Origin: Oscillospiraceae bacterium
GTDB lineage: Bacteria; Bacillota; Clostridia; Oscillospirales; WRJC01
NCBI GenBank assembly: GCA_009783265.1
Contig: WRHM01000007.1
Span: 62,001 to 126,000 of the forward strand
Reading direction: 5' to 3'
DNA: 64,000 nucleotides
In this document: one piece after another, positions 1 through 7,648 of the stretch
Layout: the number at the start of each line of letters is the position of its first letter
How positions within the stretch are numbered: the stretch's first letter is position 1
Position numbers and translations under genes: made by a program
The notes under the pieces: generated by a model
The model's input: only the letters and a program-made list of their open reading frames with translations
Told to the model about the DNA's origin: nothing
Database searches by the model: none

Positions 1-1356
1 TTTGTCCGTCGAATTTACAGCGAAATCCACAAAATCAGCAAGGGGTTTCCAGTTGATTTCCCCATTTTTACTTGGATTGGGGTACTTTTGTTTAAATCCT
101 CCCCAGTAACTGCTATTATTATTGTAATTCCTGCTTTTTCTGAATAAAACAGGGTCTTCCCACGAAGTTCCTTTATATATAAAACTCTTGCCCTCGTCTT
201 TTAATAATTTTAATTGTTTTCTGTCGATTTTTTCTGTAAAACAATACAGCCCGATATACTCATCCCTCAGAAAAACCTCGACGAAAATCCCGCGGGTTCC
301 GTTTAATTGAGATTTTTCGCTGGATTTCATATAATACAGCCGGGAATTATAATCGTTCCATAAATCCGTAGAAATCCGGTTTCGCGCTCTTGCTTTGTCT
401 ATATACATAGCGTCAAGAATCCAGTCCGAATCGTTTCTCATCCCAAACAAAGCGAAATCTTTATTTTCCCCCTTTTCGTCCGTGAATTTAACAGCGTAAG
501 ATTTTTTAGGGAATCCTCTGGCTATTCCGCCTCTTATATGTATTTTCGCCATCGTATCGAAGAACAAACGCGTCGCAGAATCAGAAAACGGATTGCTATA
601 CGAAAAATCCGGGTCTGTCACAGAAATTGTGCAGTTTTTATATTCATCGACGATATTTCCGATATTGTCTATCTGAATTATAGGCAAAACCGTGAATATT
701 ATTTTATATTCAAATATAACTTTGTCTGAATAAGATTTTAAAATATATTCTTTGTTTAATTCAGGGATAAATCTATAATTTAATTTATCGCCGCCGGAAT
801 TATAAATTTCGGCGAACACAAATGTTTTCATGCCGCTTTCTATGTAAAAATTAAACTTAAACTCCCTGTCTTGGATTTGTCCCATCGTATAGAAAAAAGT
901 TCTGGATTTTTCGTCATAGGCGCATTTCACGCCGTCTATATATAATTTATTTATAAGTTCAGCGTCTTTGATTTTATTGCCGTTTTCCGAATCAAAATAA
1001 TAAATCCTGAAATCTTCCGCTGCTTTATTAAACTGATCTGTTATTTCATTTATATCATTTATATCTATATCGCCGTTTGAGCCTGATCTGATATTTTCTA
1101 TAGCGGTTTTTAACTTATCTGAAACTTCAGATTTTTCAGATTCTTCAAAGCTTTCAAGATACGGCCTGTATATTTCGGCCTGTTCTGATATATCGTCGAG
1201 CAGGCTTCTATCAAAATCCGAAATTTTAATAGGCGATTCTAATTCGTCCGTCTCAGTAAAACATGACGGGATAACCGCAATAAAAACCAGCAGGATTGCG
1301 GCAAATAAAATTAAAGCAAACGCTTTTATATTTTTTGTGTTTTTAAAATTTATCAT
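1..1356 (-). CDS. CotH kinase family lipoprotein, C-terminus beyond window
   Basis: The frame is open from an ATG at 1356 to the window edge (452 codons), so the C-terminus is missing. Residues 1-32 are a basic start, a hydrophobic helix and a lipobox-like IPSC, suggesting a lipoprotein anchored at Cys32. The second half carries CotH-family blocks: FGMRNDSDW, then a D-x-A-R-x-R-N stretch, then a G-x-x-x-E-V-F-L-R-DEYIGLY segment and WEDPVLF. CotH proteins are atypical kinases, first known from spore coats; many bacterial relatives are secreted and of unknown substrate. The start lies 7 bases after the mnmE stop with an AGGGA site inside mnmE, so the two are probably co-transcribed. The family call is from motif reading only. 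Confidence 0.72.
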   Translation of the reverse strand, partial: MINFKNTKNIKAFALILFAAILLVFIAVIPSCFTETDELESPIKISDFDRSLLDDISEQAEIYRPYLESFEESEKSEVSDKLKTAIENIRSGSNGDIDINDINEITDQFNKAAEDFRIYYFDSENGNKIKDAELINKLYIDGVKCAYDEKSRTFFYTMGQIQDREFKFNFYIESGMKTFVFAEIYNSGGDKLNYRFIPELNKEYILKSYSDKVIFEYKIIFTVLPIIQIDNIGNIVDEYKNCTISVTDPDFSYSNPFSDSATRLFFDTMAKIHIRGGIARGFPKKSYAVKFTDEKGENKDFALFGMRNDSDWILDAMYIDKARARNRISTDLWNDYNSRLYYMKSSEKSQLNGTRGIFVEVFLRDEYIGLYCFTEKIDRKQLKLLKDEGKSFIYKGTSWEDPVLFRKSRNYNNNSSYWGGFKQKYPNPSKNGEINWKPLADFVDFAVNSTDK

Positions 1357-1363
1357 TTTAATA

Positions 1364-2815
1364 TTATTTCCCTATGCAAAAATTTTTGAATATTCTGTTT
1401 ACTATATCTTCTGATACGGATTTTGAGTCGCACCTGTCAAGATTTTTTGCCGCAAGTTCTAAATCAAGCCCGGCAATATCCTGCGTAAATCCGTTTTTTA
1501 ATGCAGTTATTGCCGAAGTTATATTCTCACACGCTGAGTAAATTTCAAAATACTGCCGTTCTTCCGTCAGAATCTCACCGGAATCTAAATCATACCCGCC
1601 AAGTTTATATATATCCTCAAGATATTTTATAAACGCGTCGCGAGCTGAAATATCCGAGTTTAGCGCAATATTATTTTTCGCCGAGATAATCAACGGGGTT
1701 ATGGCGAAATCCTGCGGGATTGAATTTGAATTTATATCGCATTTGTTTAAAACAACAATTATTTTTTTGCCGTTTTCTTTTTCTCTGTTTAAAATCTCAA
1801 GTATATTATAATCGTCCTGATTAAAATTTACGCTCATGTCAAAAACGCCGATGATAAGCCCGCATTCTTCAATTTTAGACAGAGCTTTTTCTATGCCGAT
1901 ATTCTCTATCTCGTCATGCGATGTTCTTATTCCGGCAGTGTCAAATAAATTTAACACAAACCCGCCCGTATTTATTCTCGAATATACTATATCTCTGGTA
2001 GTTCCGGGTGTGTCATGCACGATTGCAATATTATTTTGCGAAAGCATATTTAATAAAGTCGATTTACCTGAATTTGGTTTGCCGATAATCGCGCAGTTCA
2101 ACCCGTCTGATATAATCCTGCCGATACTATAAGTCTGCTTTAAATACTCTAACTGATTTTTTATCAAAATTAATTTTTCAAGCATAATATCAGGAGTCAT
2201 ATCAGTTAAATCCTCGCCGGGGTAATCTATAAAAACATAAATTTCGCTGATAATATTTTTTATATTATCAGAAATTTCACTGATTTTTCTTGACAATCCG
2301 CCTTTTGACTGCGCCGAGGCAACTCTTGCCCCGGTTTCGTTGACTGCGCATATAAGCCTTCCGACCGCTTCAGCTCCCGTAAGAGAAATTTTGCCGTTGA
2401 GATAAGCCGTTTTTGTAAACTCCCCCGGTTCGGCCAATCGTGCGCCCGCGTTTACAGCGGCAGTCAGAACAGAGTTTGCGATATATATTCCGCCGTGACA
2501 TGAAATTTCAACCGTATCTTCGCCTGTGTACGAATTCGGGGCTTTAAATTTTACTGCGATTCCCTCGTCGATAACCCTGCCGTCTTTTGATATATCGATT
2601 ATATCGCCGAAAACTGCGGCATTTGGGGATATATCAGCAAAAGATTTATATTTTTTAGTTTTATGCCTGAATATTTTTTCCCCGATTTCAAAAGCCAGAG
2701 GGCCTGATATTCTTATTATTGCAATGCCGCCGGTTCCTCTTGGGGTCGCGATTGCGGTGATCGTATCTGAATTAATCATAGATATATAATCATCTTCCTT
2801 GATATTAAAACGCAT
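1364..2815 (-). CDS. mnmE: tRNA modification GTPase MnmE
   Basis: MnmE works with MnmG to form the (carboxymethyl)aminomethyl group on U34 of certain tRNAs. The N-terminal tetrahydrofolate-binding domain starts with DTITAIATPRGTGGIAIIR. The central G domain shows GKPNSGKS, DTPGTTRD, DTAG and NKCD. The C-terminus is the family's FCIGK with the essential cysteine. Length is 483 residues from the first ATG; a second ATG twelve codons in (2779) would give the more usual family start, and neither has an ideally spaced ribosome binding site (AGAG 11 bases before the first, AAGGAAG about 14 before the second). The gene is away from the common rnpA-yidC-jag-mnmE-mnmG context. Confidence 0.95.
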   Translation of the reverse strand: MRFNIKEDDYISMINSDTITAIATPRGTGGIAIIRISGPLAFEIGEKIFRHKTKKYKSFADISPNAAVFGDIIDISKDGRVIDEGIAVKFKAPNSYTGEDTVEISCHGGIYIANSVLTAAVNAGARLAEPGEFTKTAYLNGKISLTGAEAVGRLICAVNETGARVASAQSKGGLSRKISEISDNIKNIISEIYVFIDYPGEDLTDMTPDIMLEKLILIKNQLEYLKQTYSIGRIISDGLNCAIIGKPNSGKSTLLNMLSQNNIAIVHDTPGTTRDIVYSRINTGGFVLNLFDTAGIRTSHDEIENIGIEKALSKIEECGLIIGVFDMSVNFNQDDYNILEILNREKENGKKIIVVLNKCDINSNSIPQDFAITPLIISAKNNIALNSDISARDAFIKYLEDIYKLGGYDLDSGEILTEERQYFEIYSACENITSAITALKNGFTQDIAGLDLELAAKNLDRCDSKSVSEDIVNRIFKNFCIGK

Positions 2816-2978
2816 AAAAATAAATTCTCTGCTAAAATTATATCATAAATAAATCAAAATGTAAATTGTTTATTTTTTTATGATATAATTTTATAAATCC
2901 GCGACAGATTTTTTTTATTTGAATTGTATATATAATTAGACACGTCAAAAAGCAAAAATAAGAGAGGGGCAGATTCTT

Positions 2979-3545
2979 TTGGATTTTATAAATGTGGAAA
3001 CTATGGATAACGATATAAATGATATGCCTGAAGTAGTAAACAATAATTTTTACGCAAAATATAATCCGCAGATACGCTCGGTTGTCGCAAGGATTTTAAA
3101 CAGCGCAAATCAATCCCAGGATATTGACGACTGCGTGAACACAGTATTTATGGAATTAATGGAAAAATTACAAAAATATAATGAAACACGCGGGAGCATG
3201 GCGGCATTCGTGGCAGTTATAGCGCGCTCAGTTGCGTTAAATTATTGCAAGAGCAATATGCGCAAAATCGGCGAACTGACCGGAAGCGATAAAGATAAAT
3301 TTGATTTTTTGAGCGAGCCTGTGGCGTTTGAAAACAAAGTCGAGTTTCAAATGCTTGTCGACGGAATAATCGGGAAATTAAACGACGGCGAGAGTATTTT
3401 ATTTGCGATGAAATATATATATTTTTATTCGTCTGAAGAAATCGCAAAATCTTTCAAAATATCACAAAACGCGGTAGATTTACGCGTAAACAGATTAAAG
3501 AGAAAAATAAAAAAGTTTTTGACAAAAGGAGGAGTTATATTATGA
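2979..3545 (+). CDS. RNA polymerase sigma factor, ECF-like (sigma-70 family)
   Basis: A 188-residue protein with sigma region 2 at about residues 20-85 (NFYAKYNPQIR ... DIDDCVNTVFMELMEKL ... FVAVIARSVALNYCK) and region 4 at about 130-180 (SSEEIAKSFKISQNAVDLRVNRLKRKIKKF, a helix-turn-helix). It would direct RNA polymerase to a small regulon. The start is TTG: AGAGGGG sits 7 bases upstream, whereas the first ATG, eight codons in, lacks such a site. It overlaps the next gene by 4 bases, the usual translational coupling of sigma and anti-sigma factors. The signal and the regulon are not visible. Confidence 0.85.
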   Translation: MDFINVETMDNDINDMPEVVNNNFYAKYNPQIRSVVARILNSANQSQDIDDCVNTVFMELMEKLQKYNETRGSMAAFVAVIARSVALNYCKSNMRKIGELTGSDKDKFDFLSEPVAFENKVEFQMLVDGIIGKLNDGESILFAMKYIYFYSSEEIAKSFKISQNAVDLRVNRLKRKIKKFLTKGGVIL

Positions 3546-4339
3546 ACAAAGAATATTTCGCAGATAACATAAGCGACGAAGTTCTTGCGAAAATAACTGA
3601 TAAAATGTTAAATTTTGAGAAAACTCAAAAAAATAAAAATATTAAGGCGAGTATAATAAAATTAGTTTCGGCAGCCGCGGTGATTGCGCTTGTTATAGGG
3701 CTTATAAATATATTGCCTGTTTTTATTAATATGAATAATATCGGGAGCGGTGTTGGCTCTGAGGGAGTGGGGGAACCCGATGTAAATATATATTTGCCTG
3801 CCGAACCCACCGAAGAAACCGAAGAATCCACAGATGAAGTCGACTTATACGCTCATGTAAGATTCGGGGAAACAAGGGATATTTTATTGCTTGATGTTGA
3901 ATGGTACACTTATGACACATTTTTGAAATACATGGAAGAATATAATATGATGTCTGATGACACATTAAACGAAATGCTAAACAAAATAGAAGAAAAAAGC
4001 CTGTATGTATCAAAAAGCGTTAATGGAAAATCAATACTTCCTTTAATCGACGCGGCAATTTACGTTAATGATACCCCAAAAAATGAAAACCCGGAAGGAT
4101 ATTATGAAATAAAAATATATCCATGGCCTGTTAAGATAACATATATTGATAAATATTATGACGCTCAAACCAAAGATTTCGGCTATGCAAATTCAAAGCA
4201 AGAATATGACAGTATTTTAGAAAATGAAATAATCCCATATTGCGATGAACTTTTAGAAGAAGGGCTATTAACGCAGGAACTGTATGATTATTATACGATG
4301 TTTGACCCTTTGGATTATTGTGTCGATTTATATTTTTGA
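3542..4339 (+). CDS. single-pass membrane protein, putative anti-sigma factor
   Basis: 265 residues: a cytoplasmic N-terminus of about 35 residues, one membrane helix at about 37-60 (rich in A, V, I), an acidic Pro/Glu/Thr linker (about 75-95), and an external domain without recognised motifs. It starts within the sigma factor stop (ATGA overlap) and ends just before an intrinsic terminator, so the pair forms a two-gene operon. Cytoplasmic tail, one helix and extracellular sensor is the typical layout of anti-sigma factors that hold an ECF sigma at the membrane. No zinc-binding HxxxCxxC motif is present, so the assignment rests on context. Confidence 0.6.
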   Translation: MNKEYFADNISDEVLAKITDKMLNFEKTQKNKNIKASIIKLVSAAAVIALVIGLINILPVFINMNNIGSGVGSEGVGEPDVNIYLPAEPTEETEESTDEVDLYAHVRFGETRDILLLDVEWYTYDTFLKYMEEYNMMSDDTLNEMLNKIEEKSLYVSKSVNGKSILPLIDAAIYVNDTPKNENPEGYYEIKIYPWPVKITYIDKYYDAQTKDFGYANSKQEYDSILENEIIPYCDELLEEGLLTQELYDYYTMFDPLDYCVDLYF

Positions 4340-4355
4340 TTAAAATGAAAACATC

Positions 4356-4384
4356 AAAGGGCGGGAATTTTTCCCGCCCTTTTT
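4356..4384 (+). terminator. intrinsic terminator after the sigma/anti-sigma operon
   Basis: A 9-base-pair GC-rich stem (GGGCGGGAA / TTCCCGCCC) is followed directly by five T residues, 17 bases after the stop of the membrane protein gene. Confidence 0.9.
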
Positions 4385-4406
4385 GCGTTGAAGTGCCTTG
4401 CGGACA

Positions 4407-4516
4407 AACCCCTCCGGCACTAAAGTGCCACCTCCCCTTTCATGGGAGGCAAAGAGTATTGCGCCCAAAGCCTCCCCTAACAGGGGAGGGGAACCGCCGA
4501 AGGCGGTGGAGGGGTT
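4407..4516. repeat. MITE-like intergenic repeat with inverted ends
   Basis: The ends are inverted copies of AACCCCTCC, and the interior holds three short hairpins (GGCAC/GTGCC, CCTCCCCT/AGGGGAGG, ACCGCC/GGCGGT). It carries no coding capacity. The same motif style (GGCACxxxGTGCC next to a run of C or G) recurs at 25202-25345, and related ends occur at 23468-23602 and 31679-31727, so it belongs to a dispersed family. It lies between two converging genes. Confidence 0.65.
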
Positions 4517-4533
4517 CTCTCATATTTATTATA

Positions 4534-7305
4534 CTACCCTCTCCCGAAAAACATATTTTTCCTGAAAAATCCCGCAATTACCGCCGGACATAATCCGAGA
4601 ATTACGGCAACGGCAATAATAACAGCGTTGTCGCCATTAAAAGCGATTTGCTCTCTGACGGGGAATATAAAAATCACGCTCAGAACCGCCAATAAATTTA
4701 TTACTGAAGCGATTATAAAAACTTTGTTTTTAAATACCCTGAAATCAAAAAACCGCGGGCCTTTTATATAATTTAGAGCTATCGAAAAGCATGATATAAT
4801 ATATGTGACAAAAGCCGCGTTCTGCGCTGATTTTATATTAGTTATAATAGTATTTGCATCTTTGTAATTTATATATTCTTTAATCGCTTCGACGACAGAA
4901 ACAGAATTTTTTAAAGTCAGTCCTGCAAAAAACGATATAATCACAGACAAAAAAATCAAGAGTCCGTAAATTAACCCGTATTTTAATATAGCCCCGTTAA
5001 ATTTTTTCTGTTCTTTATAGTCTTTTATTTTGTTTCGTAAAATATGCCATTTTCTGTTTTCTTCGTTGAAACACAGAGCAACCGTGAATATGTATCCCAA
5101 TCCTATCCCGGACCATATTATTTGCAACGGATTTAAAATATACGCCCCGTTAAATAAAACGGCAAATAATATCAGAAGATATTGTGATATAAACAGCATT
5201 GACCAGTAATGCGCGATCTGGCATATATTCCGGTAAATCAAAACGGCGTTTTTTACTGTTTTTAATATAGTAGACACAGTGAGATTTTTGGTTATGACAG
5301 AGGCTTTGTTTTTTAAAATCCCGGTCTCGGTGTTTACAGATGTGAAAACGACGCAGGGTTCGTTCAATAACGATATTTCTTCGATATCGTTTACAGTCAT
5401 CGCGGGGGATTTTTTCCTGAATTTCAACGCTTTTAATAATTTTATCCTGTTTTCAAGGGCAACCGGCGTAAACAACCTGAATTTATCGGAGTTTATATAA
5501 AACATGCTGTCGCCCATTTTATTTATTTTACCGTCGTCTATAATATAAGCCGAAGCCTGATTTTTAACTATCCCGAATTTGACGGCTGCGCTCTTGGCCT
5601 GTATATTATCTGAATCCGCAATCATAACGGGGGTTATCCCGCTCTTTTTAAGATAATCTATGCTCTCAAATACCGCCGAAGTTTTAGGCTCTGAAAAACT
5701 CGCAAATCCTAAAAAATTCAGGTTATTTTCGATTTCGTCGCCGATCCTGTCTATATTTCTGTAATTGAAATTTTTTACCGCGACGGCCATAATCAAATCG
5801 TGTTCTTTATATAAATCTTCTATTTTATGTTTATATAAATTAAAACTCCTGCGGTCGAAACTGCCGTCTTTTTTTCTTATGCAGCGTTCCAGAACGTTAA
5901 ACGCCTCGCCGAAACAGACTAAATTAAATTTGCCGCCTTTTAAGACAACCGCGCTTTTTATACCGTTTTTTGGATTATACACAGTCTTGCCGATTTTCTG
6001 ATATACCTGACTAACAGCGTCATAAGTCAGCCCGCATTTTTTTAAAGCGTCAAAAACCGCGACGTCGATTGCCGACCCCGAATATATTTTTTTATTCCCG
6101 CCGCCAATCTCAGTGACATTTGAGCACATTAGCATACAACTCAAAATATAGCCTATCTCAGACGAATTTTCGACTGAAACTTCGTAATCTAAATTGGGTG
6201 ATATTTTTTTTAATTGCATTTTATCCTGCGTGAACGACTCGTTTTTTTTCGCTATGACAGTATCTATATTATTTATTTCGTCTATTATCTTTGTCTTTTT
6301 TACGAGAATCCCGAATTTTGACAGCCTGTGCAGCCCGTACACAACGGCAAAATCAGCGACGATAGCAATCTGCTCCGGAAAACAGGCGGCCGAAGCAGTT
6401 ATACAGGTCATGATAACAGCGATAAAATCCCTGTTTTGTATTATCCCCGCGAAAATTATAATAACAGATAATAAAACCGACGCAAGAAACAAATCCCTCG
6501 AAAGTTTGCTCACGCACTTCTGCATAAACGAATATCCGTCCCCCGGCTCGTATTTATTTATATCCGGCGGGTTAAAATCTCTGTTATCCCAGTTGTCTTT
6601 AAGCATATTTGTCGTATTTGATATATTTGTATTTTCCCCCGTCGCGATTACTATCGCCGACGCGCTGCCGTAATCCACAACGTCTGCGGCATATACTATA
6701 TTTACCGGCACTTCTGTCGGGTTATATTTGAGAATTTCAGCAGTTTTTCCCTCTTTAATTATGTCGCCGTTTTTATTTATATGAATACACGAGAGATAAT
6801 CGGCTGAAACAATTCTTGCGTCAGCCGGGATTATATCTCCGGCAGAAATGAGAATCAAGTCGCCGGGGACTATATTTTCTATAAAAACTTTTTTTCTTTT
6901 GTTCTGTCTGATAACAAGGGCTTTGGGCCGCGCGATTTTATATAAGCGCTCGTATTTTTTTTCGGAATTGCCGCTTAATATAAGCGCAAAAACCGCGAGA
7001 AATATATAAAACGGCAGAAAAACATAAATTTTTACGTCAAAATCCATAACTCTGAGAATTATCACCGTCAGAAAATATAATATGCCGATAATCCCGACAG
7101 AGCCTGAGAGCATGGCTTTTATATTTCTTTTTTTCTTTTTTAACCCGTAAAAATTCTGCTGCTCCAAAACTTCCGAATCTATTATATTTTCCCCGTACTG
7201 CGCTTTTGACTGCAAATACTGTTCTCTTGTAAGCCCTTTTTTTGTATCGGTCGAAAAGAAGAGTTCCAATTCAGCGATATTTTTTTCCGACCAGTTTATA
7301 GCCAT
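4534..7305 (-). CDS. P-type ATPase homologue lacking all catalytic motifs (pseudoenzyme)
   Basis: 923 residues with the full architecture of a P2-type cation pump: N-terminal GLTREQY segment, actuator domain (ENIVPGDLILISAGDIIPADARI), the M4 region, a large cytoplasmic domain, and a C-terminal membrane bundle of about six helices. The motifs needed for transport are altered. The phosphorylation site DKTGTLT reads KKNESFT (about residue 353), with no aspartate; actuator TGES reads KNGD; PEGLP reads PEQIA; TGD reads ADSD; GDGVNDAP reads TVNDIEEI (about residue 637). The frame is intact and long, so this is not ordinary decay. ATP hydrolysis through a phospho-aspartate should be impossible; a sensory, scaffold or regulatory role is an inference. 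The start at 7305 is chosen because GGGGAAG lies 9 bases upstream; a longer frame reaches 7350 but has no such site. Confidence 0.85.
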   Translation of the reverse strand: MAINWSEKNIAELELFFSTDTKKGLTREQYLQSKAQYGENIIDSEVLEQQNFYGLKKKKRNIKAMLSGSVGIIGILYFLTVIILRVMDFDVKIYVFLPFYIFLAVFALILSGNSEKKYERLYKIARPKALVIRQNKRKKVFIENIVPGDLILISAGDIIPADARIVSADYLSCIHINKNGDIIKEGKTAEILKYNPTEVPVNIVYAADVVDYGSASAIVIATGENTNISNTTNMLKDNWDNRDFNPPDINKYEPGDGYSFMQKCVSKLSRDLFLASVLLSVIIIFAGIIQNRDFIAVIMTCITASAACFPEQIAIVADFAVVYGLHRLSKFGILVKKTKIIDEINNIDTVIAKKNESFTQDKMQLKKISPNLDYEVSVENSSEIGYILSCMLMCSNVTEIGGGNKKIYSGSAIDVAVFDALKKCGLTYDAVSQVYQKIGKTVYNPKNGIKSAVVLKGGKFNLVCFGEAFNVLERCIRKKDGSFDRRSFNLYKHKIEDLYKEHDLIMAVAVKNFNYRNIDRIGDEIENNLNFLGFASFSEPKTSAVFESIDYLKKSGITPVMIADSDNIQAKSAAVKFGIVKNQASAYIIDDGKINKMGDSMFYINSDKFRLFTPVALENRIKLLKALKFRKKSPAMTVNDIEEISLLNEPCVVFTSVNTETGILKNKASVITKNLTVSTILKTVKNAVLIYRNICQIAHYWSMLFISQYLLILFAVLFNGAYILNPLQIIWSGIGLGYIFTVALCFNEENRKWHILRNKIKDYKEQKKFNGAILKYGLIYGLLIFLSVIISFFAGLTLKNSVSVVEAIKEYINYKDANTIITNIKSAQNAAFVTYIISCFSIALNYIKGPRFFDFRVFKNKVFIIASVINLLAVLSVIFIFPVREQIAFNGDNAVIIAVAVILGLCPAVIAGFFRKNMFFGRG

Positions 7306-7338
7306 TATTTTACTTCCCCTTTTTTGGATTATGATTAT

Positions 7339-7367
7339 ATTATAATTCAAATAATATAAATCGTCAA
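7339..7367 (-). promoter_or_regulatory. sigma-A promoter of the P-type ATPase homologue
   Basis: On the minus strand TTGACG and TATAAT are separated by 17 bases; transcription would begin near 7332, about 27 bases before the ATG. Confidence 0.75.
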
Positions 7368-7371
7368 GTAT

Positions 7372-7396
7372 AAAAAAAGAAAGTCCGTTGACTTTC
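7372..7396 (-). terminator. intrinsic terminator of the 7.4-kb RNA
   Basis: Minus-strand stem GAAAGTC / GACTTTC with a four-base loop, followed by seven T residues. Confidence 0.85.
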
Positions 7397-7587
7397 CGGA
7401 AAATTTATATAGAATTTTGGAGTACATAGCAATAGTGATATTGTTGATATACATACTCAGAATGACAGTAAATCAGTCGCCCCAGTTCCCAAACTTAGCG
7501 ACTAATATGCAAAACCCCGGAGAACTGAACCGCATACCGCCGTTTACGGCGGCGGTTGCTATCCCCCGCTTATGCGGGAGTTTTTAT
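7372..7587 (-). ncRNA. structured non-coding RNA of unknown family, about 215 nt
   Basis: A complete small transcription unit sits between two genes. On the minus strand TTGACT-N17-TATAAT (7594-7622) predicts a start near 7587, and an intrinsic terminator closes it at 7372-7396. In between four hairpins can be drawn: CCCGC/GCGGG; AACCG-CCGCCG/CGGCGG-CGGTT; AGTCGC plus AGTT/AACT plus GCGACT; GAGTA with inner CAATA/TATTG and TACTC. There is no coding frame with a ribosome binding site. The size and standalone layout would fit a housekeeping or regulatory RNA such as 6S, but I could not match conserved 6S or SRP sequences. Confidence 0.62.
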
Positions 7588-7593
7588 ATATGT

Positions 7594-7622
7594 ATTATAC
7601 AACAAAAAAATATAAAAGTCAA
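7594..7622 (-). promoter_or_regulatory. sigma-A promoter of the 7.4-kb RNA
   Basis: TTGACT, 17-base spacer, TATAAT on the minus strand, just downstream of the helicase stop at 7649. Confidence 0.75.
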
Positions 7623-7648
7623 GGATTTTCAAAAATTATTTTTCCCAG

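Noticed and set aside
538-729. Arg-rich 63-residue frame
   Set aside because: Lies opposite the open CotH-like frame and has no initiation signals.
1836-2132. Plus-strand frame within mnmE, and many similar frames opposite real genes
   Set aside because: They mirror strong conserved coding sequence on the other strand and lack ribosome binding sites and protein-like composition.
4318-4593. Frame across the repeat at 4.4 kb
   Set aside because: Translation of the MITE-like repeat; no ribosome binding site.
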